From: Flectobacillus sp.
Lineage (GTDB): Bacteria; Bacteroidota; Bacteroidia; Cytophagales; Spirosomataceae
DNA length: 14,390 bases
Assembly (NCBI GenBank): GCA_029865665.1
Contig: JARXAV010000220.1
Location: 1 to 14,390 of the forward strand
Reading direction: 5' to 3'
Positions 7,801 to 14,390 of this stretch are shown one piece after another. Position 1 is the stretch's first letter. Every line of letters starts with the position of its first letter. The notes under the pieces were generated by a model. It did not search any database. It was not told where the DNA came from and saw only the letters and a program-made list of their open reading frames with translations. The translations under genes were made by a program, and so were the position numbers.

Positions 7801-9507
7801 ATTTTTGCCTGCACAGGCTATGGGATTAGATAAACTCGTTAACGCAATTAACCCACCTGTCTCCACATTAGGACATGATTGTTCTGCTAAATATAAAGCT
7901 TTGACCTGATTTGCATTCAAAACGTTATTGTATATTTTAATATCATCAATTTGGCCATTAAAGAAGTCTGTATTTGTTATATCAGGTAGAGCTCCAATAG
8001 TTGCTCGATAAATTGGAGCATTAGGGTCGTTTAAATTTTCATATAACGAGATTCCAGAATTGGGGTAAAAACCTGAAGTCCATAGTCGTCCATCGTAATA
8101 AAGTTCTAGCCCTTTAATAGTTCTAACAACGGTTAACTGATGCCATTGATTCGCTTCCGCAATTGATAAGCCAATTCCTGCACTCCAACTAGTATAATAG
8201 CTAGACCCATCCTGTGTGAGTGCTGATGTCATGTTCCAGCTAGGAGCTACGGTGAGTTGTAAGTTCTGTAAATTGCCAACACCTAATACAGTTCCTAAAT
8301 TAGATCCTGATGTTGGGATATTGCATTTAACCCAAAGAGAATAACTATAGCTTGGGTTTTTAAATTCTTCAGCATTTGTTAATTGAATAAAACTGTTCGT
8401 CCCATTAAAGTTATAAGCACTATTAGGATTCCCAAATCTATCGCTTGTTAGTGTTGCACCGCTAACAATCCCATGATGTGTTCCTTTACTGTCCTGTGCA
8501 TTGCCATTGAAAGGAAAACAAGCAATGAGTTCAAGTGGTTTTTCAACAGAAATCATTGCGTTTCCAGTTACAGGTCCAAGTCCACAAGCATTACTCAACG
8601 AACTTATAGTATAAGTATTCAGTCCAACGGCATTAGGAGGGGTAACTGGTATGGAGACAGTACTTGTTGAGGTGGTGACATCCGTTGTTGTACCCGAAAG
8701 CCTGTAAGTCCATGGAGGAGTTCCTGCTAAGGCTAAGGTTAAATTAGTACTTTCGCCAAGTAAAATACTTTTTGTACCAGACAGCGTTCCGCTGGCGGGA
8801 GCAGAGGTACAGTTGGTTATTTTGATGATGAAATCAATTTCTGATTGAGTGCAACCATCTGACATTGACACTTTCATCTGATAAAGCTGTCCTGCAACAG
8901 CCCCAACAGGAGACCACGAAATTAAGCCTGTAGGACTAACAGATGCACTATTGCCTCCAACAGTGGGGACATAATTACCATCTCGAATAGCATTGATAGA
9001 GTAATTTATAGCAGTACCATCTGGATCAGAAGCTAAAAGTTGGTATTGATTTAAAACACCTGCCTTCATTTCAATAACAGTCGGTGAGGTACAAGATGGA
9101 GAACCTTGATTGTTGTTGCTTAAACAAACATTATTTGATACCGTATAGTATCCATCTGGTGCATTTTGCAGTGTCGAAATACGACAACAATCGTTAAAAT
9201 AGGCGACAAATGGTCCATCGGTGGTATATGTATGCGTTAGATGGAGTTCATACACTCGGTAGCTATTGGCTACATATTGAATTTCTGTTCCTAAGACCCC
9301 AGCTTCCCAATTACCATCGCCATAGTTGAAATTGATAGATTCGGATGCATCATGTCTCCAAGCGGTTGTAATGGTAAAATTGACGGTTCTTGTACCAGGG
9401 ACACGTGTCCACGTAATTTGTCCGTATCTAAAATGGGAAGCTTCGGCTGAGGATGGATTTAGAAAAAAAGCAAGAATCGTTACTAGAATAAGTAGAAATT
9501 TTTTCAT
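4858..9507 (-). CDS. Giant secreted multidomain surface protein (LamG, Ig-like array, Asp-box propeller)
   Basis: The protein has 1549 aa. It starts with a signal peptide (residues 1-23, cleavage likely after AEA), so the mature chain begins SHFRYG. Domains in order: a beta-rich module with NYGDG and CCRI motifs (24-130); a cadherin/Ig-like module with DPDG (138-230); a further beta module (235-322); a LamG/concanavalin-like jelly roll (about 326-540); a sandwich domain typical of Bacteroidota (555-650); six Ig-like repeats of about 76 aa with SGC..G.Y.W..G and C...DSS (652-1104); one Ig-like domain lacking that pattern (1106-1165); a propeller with six Asp-box motifs such as TTNGGTTW, SIDGGNTW and TSDGGASW (1175-1466); and a terminal GNWSDTSTWSCGRVPT module (1488-1549). 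The role is probably adhesion or glycan binding at the cell surface; no catalytic site is seen. No classical type IX secretion C-terminal domain is recognised. The gene has its own 5' region and faces the psi-like gene. Confidence 0.9.
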   Translation of the reverse strand: MKKFLLILVTILAFFLNPSSAEASHFRYGQITWTRVPGTRTVNFTITTAWRHDASESINFNYGDGNWEAGVLGTEIQYVANSYRVYELHLTHTYTTDGPFVAYFNDCCRISTLQNAPDGYYTVSNNVCLSNNNQGSPSCTSPTVIEMKAGVLNQYQLLASDPDGTAINYSINAIRDGNYVPTVGGNSASVSPTGLISWSPVGAVAGQLYQMKVSMSDGCTQSEIDFIIKITNCTSAPASGTLSGTKSILLGESTNLTLALAGTPPWTYRLSGTTTDVTTSTSTVSIPVTPPNAVGLNTYTISSLSNACGLGPVTGNAMISVEKPLELIACFPFNGNAQDSKGTHHGIVSGATLTSDRFGNPNSAYNFNGTNSFIQLTNAEEFKNPSYSYSLWVKCNIPTSGSNLGTVLGVGNLQNLQLTVAPSWNMTSALTQDGSSYYTSWSAGIGLSIAEANQWHQLTVVRTIKGLELYYDGRLWTSGFYPNSGISLYENLNDPNAPIYRATIGALPDITNTDFFNGQIDDIKIYNNVLNANQVKALYLAEQSCPNVETGGLIALTSLSNPIACAGKNITATVITNNISPTNATPIIIQLSDVTGSFNNPTQIGTGTNTSIVCSIPQATLGGNYKIRAIFNDGQNQLISVNTLTLTINALITTIPSITNQSGNLCYANSMTLAATGCANNNYVWSDGQTGSSIVVSPTATKSYRVACFATPCTGDSSNAFVVTIVSKPVAPSITTPNSTICGGLSLSLTASGCTGGTYAWTGGLTGNTVSVSPSVTKSYKTVCIQNGCASDSSLAVIVTVNPKPNKPTISISNSTICSGASATLTASGCTSGSYIWSIGLIGATITVAPTTNTNYKVICKSGTCYGDSSLTATVTVIPKPVSPTIITSATSICPRSSTTLSASGCSSGTYKWTDGYTGASITVSPSTTKTYKVVCSLNSSCVSDSSSGLVITVLQRINPPFITTTSQTVCSGQNVSIVASGCVGGTYAWTGGLSGAIITVSPTVTTSYKAVCIQSGCTSDSSSATILTINNTLAGFTISSNKTPLCTGDTATLTATGCPIVPVWSNNQSGNSIQVAPVTNTTYSVTCSVGGCNYVQQYTLATINSPAISASSTNLQCGQTSLLSATNISANNQVQWRKDGINIQGATGNSYTASTAGKYDFTSYLIQTTPQVSTNNSIYTTSFLNDNIGLVGSIFGVFKTTNGGTTWTQVYNNTGTITSIQFVTSSIVWAVGDNGNQFCIKSIDGGNTWTPVAVNAVGSFKKISFKDVTNGIIVGDFGLIYTTSDGGASWSLNNQFAGSNYATILSAAFVPNSSTIGIVGAVYSSSFAAISTDNGISYQRKALNSFSATSLSDIAFTTNQTGFISGNNGTLLKTSDGGTSWQPASTPLSGTNAEFRDIEFVNAQVGYVTGFKYATPTIEGFLLKTTDGGNTWQYMTLPSYAYYTLSFSSENKGWLTYENYLIKYSTPQCPTIPITITNSCCSIFESVKSGNWSDTSTWSCGRVPTFTDDVIIKHSITTSTGNIFAKSITYMNNGVLDLQNNTLLKVGN
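6184..7545 (-). repeat. Six tandem Ig-like repeats arranged as a duplicated block of three
   Basis: Within the giant protein, repeats 1-3 (about residues 655-882) and 4-6 (883-1108) match pairwise at a spacing of 228-229 residues. The first Cys of each repeat lies at 666, 742, 818 and at 894, 971, 1047. Repeats 1/4 share W[ST]DG.TG.SI.VSP, repeats 2/5 share GGTYAWTGGL and VCIQ.GC.SDSS, repeats 3/6 share ATLTA.GC and VAP.TNT.Y. At DNA level the same motif CTACTATCAC recurs 687 bp apart (6440 and 7127). Confidence 0.85.
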
Positions 9508-9654
9508 GAAGGTTATTGAAAGTGTTGTAAGCTAAGTATAAGTAAAGGTATCAATAGTTATGCAATAAGGCTTTAGTCACAAAGTACGTGCCAAACGGGT
9601 AATTTAGAATATCGTAAATTACTATAAAGGTTAAATACTGATGTTAAGTTATGA

Positions 9655-9696
9655 AATTTGAGTATTGAAATTTTTCTCATATCCAATACTCAAATT
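9655..9696 (-). terminator. Hairpin downstream of tsaD, probable terminator
   Basis: AATTTGAGTATTG (9655-9667) pairs perfectly over 13 bp with 9684-9696 around a 16-nt loop, 15 bp after the tsaD stop on the minus strand. The 3' side on that strand ends AAATTTCATAACTT, only a weak T run. It separates tsaD from the giant surface-protein gene 204 bp further on. No convincing -7 box for that gene is visible in the remaining gap (9508-9654). Confidence 0.6.
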
Positions 9697-9711
9697 ATCA
9701 GTTCTAATTTA

Positions 9712-10710
9712 TCACCATTCCATCCGAGGCAAAGGACTCACATTTTGCGGACAGAAAATCCCTGCTTCTGCTTTAAAATGACCAGCCATGGCAATCATTC
9801 CTGCATTATCGGTACAATATTGAAAGGCAGGAATATACACGTTCCAGCCCAATTCCATACCCAATTCTTGCAAGGTTGCACGAAGTCCAGAGTTTGCCGA
9901 AACACCTCCTGCAATAGCAATTTCCTTGATATTTGTTTCTTTAGACGCTCTTTTTAGTTTCTGTAATAAAATCTTAATAAGCGTATGCTGCATCGAAGCA
10001 CAAATGTCGGCTAGATTCTCTTCTACGAAATTTGGATTTTTTTGCGTTTCCTTCTGTAAAAAATACATGAAAGAAGTCTTTATTCCTGAAAATGAATAAT
10101 TCAGCCCTTCCATTTCTACCATTGGAAAAGGAAAGCGTAAAGGATTCCCTTCTTTGGCATATTTGTCAATTAACGGGCCACCAGGGTAGGGTAAGTTTAA
10201 TAATTTTGCTGTTTTGTCAAATGCCTCCCCTACGGCATCGTCGTGGGTTTCACCGATAACTTTCATTTCCAAAGGTGATTTCACTAATACAATTTGCGTA
10301 TGTCCACCGCTGACAGTTAGGCATAAAAAGGGGAAATTCGGTGTTGGTTCATCAATAAAATGAGCCAACACATGGGCTTGCATGTGGTTTACATCAATCA
10401 AGGGGATGTTCAAACCCATAGCTAATGCCTTGGCAAAAGATGCTCCTACTAATAAAGAGCCTAAAAGCCCTGGACCACGAGTAAAAGCTATGGCATTTAG
10501 GTCGTTTTTGGTTATCTTCGCTTTCTCTAAGGCTTCCGCTACAACGGGTACAATATGTTGTTGATGAGCTCTACTGGCAAGTTCTGGTACTACTCCTCCC
10601 CATTTGGTATGAATAGCCTGACTTGCTACAATGTTGGAACAGATTTTGCCGTTAATAATTACAGCAGCAGAGCTGTCGTCGCAAGATGATTCTATGGCTA
10701 ATATGGTCAT
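9712..10710 (-). CDS. tsaD: tRNA N6-adenosine threonylcarbamoyltransferase TsaD
   Basis: TsaD transfers the threonylcarbamoyl group from TC-AMP to A37 of tRNAs reading ANN codons (t6A), in the cytoplasm together with TsaB and TsaE. The 332-aa length is normal. It has the ASKHA/Kae1 fold: phosphate loop 1 AIESSCDDSS (residues 5-14), GGVVPELASRAHQ (38-50), FTRGPGLLGSLLVG, the metal ligands H109 and H113 in NHMQAH, SGGHT (134-138), DDAVGEAFDK (157-166), YPGGPLID, NYSFSGIKT, AIAGGVSAN and the third metal ligand D301 in CTDNAGMIA. All catalytic residues are present. The start is the first ATG of the frame. It is divergent from the TamB-like gene across 93 bp, a shared promoter region. Confidence 0.97.
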   Translation of the reverse strand: MTILAIESSCDDSSAAVIINGKICSNIVASQAIHTKWGGVVPELASRAHQQHIVPVVAEALEKAKITKNDLNAIAFTRGPGLLGSLLVGASFAKALAMGLNIPLIDVNHMQAHVLAHFIDEPTPNFPFLCLTVSGGHTQIVLVKSPLEMKVIGETHDDAVGEAFDKTAKLLNLPYPGGPLIDKYAKEGNPLRFPFPMVEMEGLNYSFSGIKTSFMYFLQKETQKNPNFVEENLADICASMQHTLIKILLQKLKRASKETNIKEIAIAGGVSANSGLRATLQELGMELGWNVYIPAFQYCTDNAGMIAMAGHFKAEAGIFCPQNVSPLPRMEW

Positions 10711-10740
10711 TGTTCTCTTTTGTGTCTTGTCCTAATTTAG
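10710..10740 (+). promoter_or_regulatory. Candidate promoter of the TamB-like gene
   Basis: TTG at 10710-10712 is followed after 20 bp by TAATTTAG (10733-10740), a one-base variant of TAnnTTTG. A start near 10746 would give a leader of about 58 nt. A small palindrome TCCTA (10730-10734)/TAGGA (10742-10746) overlaps the box and could be an operator or chance. No clear tsaD promoter is seen on the other strand. Confidence 0.3.
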
Positions 10741-10803
10741 ATAGGATGATAATTTAATCATGCAATTTACTGATACTAAAGCGAAAATCGAAAAACAAGG
10801 CGA

Positions 10804-13800
10804 ATGTTCATAAAAGTTTCCAAATTTCTTACTAAATCCGTACTCTATACCATCGTAGGGGTGCTGTTATTGGTAGTGATGCTGGTAGCTGGTCTTCGGA
10901 GTTCTTTTGTTCAAACTCGTTTAGCTCAACATTACGCTCCTATTATTTCTAAGGCATTAGGCTATCCAATCGAAATTGATAAAGTAACCATTCGCTTCTT
11001 TGATGAAGCTCGCCTCGAAGGGGTTCGTGTAAAGGACTATCAAGGCATTCAGATGATTGATATTGAAAAACTAGATGTCGATTTTCAGTTGACAAGCCTT
11101 TTGCAAGATAGCCTTCAAACACAATTAGATTATGTCCGTTTGTATCGTCCCACTGTAAAAATGGTGATGGATAAAAATGGCGATATGAACCTCGATGAGT
11201 TTATCCGTCGTATCAATAAACTTACCGCTTCTCCAACACCCAATCCGAATAGTAAACCAACGCCTTTTATTATTAAAAAGGCAGATATTGTCAATGGTGT
11301 TTTTAGCATGGATGACCAAGCCGAAAAACCCATGCACGATAAGCGTTCGTTCGACCATTATCACTTTACCTTTCACGAATTAAATGCTCATTTAGAGGAT
11401 TTTAAACTCATTCGAGATTCGGTATCCTTAAAGGCAAATCTAAGTGCCTTTGACCGTTCTTCAAATACTCGAATTAAAAAACTCAAGACAACCTTCTTGA
11501 TTTGCGACCGTCAAATGCGTTTTGATGACTTAGTTTTGAAATTGAACAATACCGTTATTCGGAATCAAATTACGATGTCGTATCGCAGTCAGAAGGATTT
11601 TAAGGATTGGAACGAACTGGTATTTATGCACGCTGATTTTGATTCGTCGGTCGTATATGCCAATGACCTCGGACGCTTCGTGAATGATATGTACGATTTC
11701 AAAGATGTGTACTATCTGAACGGTAATTTTGAAGGAACAGTCCATAAATTCGCACTCAAGAAATTTGACCTTTACTTTGGTAAAAATTCAAAACTTCATG
11801 GCGATTTTGCCTTCAAGGGATTACCCAATATCGACAAAGCTCAAATGGATTTACGAATGCGTAAATCTCATGTTCGTGTGAATGATTTAATTCCTTACAT
11901 CGGTCAAGCAACGGTTAAAAGCATCGAAAAATTTGGTCATATCAATTTTGATGGCACTTTTAATGGAACAACGTCTAAATTTAAGACAGCTGGATTATTA
12001 GAATCGGATTTAGGAAAGTCGGATGTGGATGTTTCAATGACCTTACACGATAATTCTGCGTTGTCGAGTTATAAAGGTCAGGTAAAACTAGATCGATTTA
12101 AACTCGGTCAACTTCTTTCGGATGCAAGCGATATAGGTGATTTGACCCTTTCGGGAAAAATTGAAGGAAAAGGTTTTTCTATGAAAGCGGCTTCTTTGAA
12201 TTTTGATGGAATGGTAAAACAAGTTAGTTTTAATCGTTATACCTACCGAAATATAGGAGTGAATGGTACTTTGAAAAATGAGTTTTTCTCTGGGCGTGTG
12301 GCAATGGCTGATACCAACCTCCGATTTAATTTATATGGAGATATTGATTTTAGAGCAGGAAAACAGCACATTAATCTTATTGGAAAACTGAACAAGGCTA
12401 ATCTGAAACCGCTGAATTTCACCGCAGATGATTGGCGGATAAAGACCGATTTAATGGACGTTTCTTTCAACGGATTAAAGGTGGACGATTTTATTGGAAG
12501 AACTAATTTTACCAATACGACTGTTGGCTTGGGCAAAAAAGAACTCTTTATTGAAAACCTTCAAGTTGAATCGTCAGAACTAACATCGTCTCGCCATTTA
12601 TCGCTTCTGTCAGATTTCGTTAACATGGACTTTAAAGGCAATTTCTTGCCATCCAAAGCAGTCGATGATTTAAGTACGTTGGTAAAGGAATATAAGATTT
12701 ATTTCACAGGAGATGAGCATTCGAGAGAGATTTACTATGCTCAAAAGAAAAATAAACAACCTGATAATTACAAAATTGACTATCGTTTTGTCCTTAAAAA
12801 TAGTTATCCCATTTTAGCCTTACTTTATCCAGAAGGTCATATTTCTCGAAATACCTTGGTCGAAGGTTCTTTTGGCATGGGCAATACTTCTGTATTCAAC
12901 CTTTCTAGTAGTATAGATACGCTCGTTTTTGGCTCAAATTATACATTTTACAAAACAGATTTAGATCTGAACAGTTCTAAGTTTTTCAATACGCCAGAGG
13001 TATTGGCAGGGCTTATTGTGAACTCTGCACGTCAGAAAATATCCATTCTTGCTCCAACCGAAAAGCTAGAGGTAGAAGCCTCTTGGTACAAAGACCGTAT
13101 TCTTTTTACCAGTAATTTGAATCAAACAGGAGAAACCAATCGTGCCAATTTAAATGGAGACTTACGATTTATCGAAGATGGAATTGAGTTGCAATTTATC
13201 CGCTCAAAATTCAAATTATTAGAGCAAGATTGGGTCATAAATCCAGAAAATACCCTGACAGTCATTGGAAACAAGTTAACAGCGAAGTCGCTTGTTTTAT
13301 CCAATACAGACCAGTTAATTGCATTGGACGGAACCGTATCTGGTGACTCTACCGAAAGCCTGACCTTTACTTCTAGAAATTTTAAATTGGAAACGCTGAC
13401 ACCCATTTTAGGTTTAGATTTAAAAGGAACGGTGAATGGAGAAATTACGTTGAAGGATGTCTATCATAATATCAATGCCAATAGTAATTTGGGAGTGACC
13501 AATTTGATGTACGAAGGCTTATTGATTGGCGATTTGGCAGGGGAGGGGCGTTTTGACCAAGAGCGTCAACTCGTGGATATTGATTATTACATTGAACGAC
13601 TAGGAACAAAGGTCTTGACGCTGAGAGGTATCTATAATCCTAAAATTAAAGACAATGCTCTTGATGTTTTAGCGAGTTTAAACCAAACCAATCTGCAAAT
13701 ATTAGAGCCTTTTACGAAGGGGATTTTCTCGAAATTTAGAGGAACAGCCAGTGGTGAATTAGCACTTTCTGGGACACTTCGCCATCCCATTTTAGAGGGG

Positions 13801-14390
13801 GTAGTCAACGTGAAAAAAGGTTCTTTATTCTTTGATTATTTAAATACGACGCTCAATTTTGAAGATAAAATCTATTTTGAGCCTGACGAAATCAGGGTTA
13901 AAAAACTCCCATTGGTGGACGATGAAGGGAATAAGGCATTTTTAAACGGTGGGGTTTATTATGATGGTGGGAATACCGTTACCTTTTCACTCAATGCCGA
14001 AATGAATCGTTTTAAAATCTTGGATACCAAACGGCAAGACAATGATTTGTATTACGGAAAAGGGTATGCTACGGGTAAACTTGCCATATCAGGGACACCC
14101 GAAGATTTAAAAATTGCAGCAGATTTAAAAACGGAACGTGGCACAGCGTTATTCATTCCTTTAGATCATGCCCAAGAAGCGGGAAGTCAAGATGAAATTG
14201 AATTTCTGGTAGTTAGTTCGCCAGCAGATAGCCTAAAAACCAAGAAGGAATCCGCAGTAAGTGATAGCCGAATTCGGATGGATTTTAACCTTGAACTTAC
14301 GCCAGAAGCAAGTGGTGAAGTACAGTTTGATAAACAGACGGGAGACATCATGCGTGCGAATGGTTCTGGAAAAATCAATATGAAAATTGA
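10804..14390 (+). CDS. tamB: TamB-like translocation/assembly or lipid-transport protein (3' end outside window)
   Basis: The frame is open from ATG 10804 to the last base, 1195 complete codons with no stop; I read it codon by codon. Upstream in-frame stops at 10771 and 10777 fix this as the first possible ATG. Residues 12-31 (VLYTIVGVLLLVVMLVAGL) form one N-terminal membrane anchor, followed by an AsmA-like start with YAPIISKALGYPIEIDKVTI and a very long repetitive beta-strand region rich in alternating hydrophobic residues. From about residue 979 (RGTASGELALSGTLRHPILEG, then VNVKKGSLFFDYLNTTLNF) the pattern is that of the TamB C-terminal domain (DUF490). TamB/AsmA-like proteins span the periplasm as a hydrophobic groove and are linked to lipid transport to, and assembly of, the outer membrane. 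Bacteroidota homologues are usually near 1500 aa or more, so roughly 300-500 residues are missing. Confidence 0.9.
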   Translation, partial: MFIKVSKFLTKSVLYTIVGVLLLVVMLVAGLRSSFVQTRLAQHYAPIISKALGYPIEIDKVTIRFFDEARLEGVRVKDYQGIQMIDIEKLDVDFQLTSLLQDSLQTQLDYVRLYRPTVKMVMDKNGDMNLDEFIRRINKLTASPTPNPNSKPTPFIIKKADIVNGVFSMDDQAEKPMHDKRSFDHYHFTFHELNAHLEDFKLIRDSVSLKANLSAFDRSSNTRIKKLKTTFLICDRQMRFDDLVLKLNNTVIRNQITMSYRSQKDFKDWNELVFMHADFDSSVVYANDLGRFVNDMYDFKDVYYLNGNFEGTVHKFALKKFDLYFGKNSKLHGDFAFKGLPNIDKAQMDLRMRKSHVRVNDLIPYIGQATVKSIEKFGHINFDGTFNGTTSKFKTAGLLESDLGKSDVDVSMTLHDNSALSSYKGQVKLDRFKLGQLLSDASDIGDLTLSGKIEGKGFSMKAASLNFDGMVKQVSFNRYTYRNIGVNGTLKNEFFSGRVAMADTNLRFNLYGDIDFRAGKQHINLIGKLNKANLKPLNFTADDWRIKTDLMDVSFNGLKVDDFIGRTNFTNTTVGLGKKELFIENLQVESSELTSSRHLSLLSDFVNMDFKGNFLPSKAVDDLSTLVKEYKIYFTGDEHSREIYYAQKKNKQPDNYKIDYRFVLKNSYPILALLYPEGHISRNTLVEGSFGMGNTSVFNLSSSIDTLVFGSNYTFYKTDLDLNSSKFFNTPEVLAGLIVNSARQKISILAPTEKLEVEASWYKDRILFTSNLNQTGETNRANLNGDLRFIEDGIELQFIRSKFKLLEQDWVINPENTLTVIGNKLTAKSLVLSNTDQLIALDGTVSGDSTESLTFTSRNFKLETLTPILGLDLKGTVNGEITLKDVYHNINANSNLGVTNLMYEGLLIGDLAGEGRFDQERQLVDIDYYIERLGTKVLTLRGIYNPKIKDNALDVLASLNQTNLQILEPFTKGIFSKFRGTASGELALSGTLRHPILEGVVNVKKGSLFFDYLNTTLNFEDKIYFEPDEIRVKKLPLVDDEGNKAFLNGGVYYDGGNTVTFSLNAEMNRFKILDTKRQDNDLYYGKGYATGKLAISGTPEDLKIAADLKTERGTALFIPLDHAQEAGSQDEIEFLVVSSPADSLKTKKESAVSDSRIRMDFNLELTPEASGEVQFDKQTGDIMRANGSGKINMKI

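Noticed and set aside
10760..10813. 17-codon leader ORF overlapping the start of the TamB-like gene (ATG 10760, stop TAA 10811-10813)
   Set aside because: Very short, no recognisable peptide, and AT-rich gaps produce such ORFs by chance; translational coupling cannot be argued from one sequence.
11125..13406. Several minus-strand open frames of 70-97 codons between 11125 and 13406
   Set aside because: The plus frame is open over the whole stretch and encodes a coherent TamB-like protein; the antisense frames have no recognisable domains.

Overview
The window is a 14.4 kb piece of a bacterial chromosome, most likely from the phylum Bacteroidota, order Cytophagales. I favour the Spirosomaceae neighbourhood, but that is inference from style, not from a marker gene. 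The reasons are the AT-rich sequence, genes starting without a clear Shine-Dalgarno sequence, several TAnnTTTG boxes of the Bacteroidota promoter type, and a giant secreted protein built from cysteine-rich Ig-like repeats, a LamG domain and an Asp-box propeller. All recognisable genes except that protein look like ordinary vertically inherited housekeeping genes.

Left part (1-4729): the 3' end of a RelA/SpoT-type (p)ppGpp synthetase/hydrolase, a Fur-family metal-dependent repressor, purA (adenylosuccinate synthase) with a hairpin-rich leader, then nudK (GDP-mannose pyrophosphatase, minus strand). A DeoR-family repressor diverges from nudK across a 62-bp gap. That gap holds four exactly phased 10-bp repeats. 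Downstream of the repressor lies a 181-aa protein whose architecture resembles the psi (HolD) subunit of the DNA polymerase III clamp loader.

Middle (4725-9507): a roughly 130-bp cluster of GGGTTGAC/GTCAACCC palindromes separates two convergent genes and supplies the stop codon of the psi-like gene. Next is a minus-strand gene for a 1549-aa secreted multidomain protein. Its six Ig-like repeats show a higher-order period of three, meaning that a three-domain block was duplicated.

Right part (9508-14390): tsaD (tRNA t6A synthesis, minus strand) diverges from a very long TamB-like gene (plus strand) that stays open to the window end, 1195 codons without a stop. TamB-family proteins act in lipid transport or outer-membrane biogenesis.

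I found no tRNA, rRNA, CRISPR array, transposase, phage gene or defence system. The most unusual items are regulatory or repeat-based: the phased operator-like array, the paired hairpins in the purA leader, the MITE/REPIN-like palindrome cluster, and the block-duplicated Ig array.
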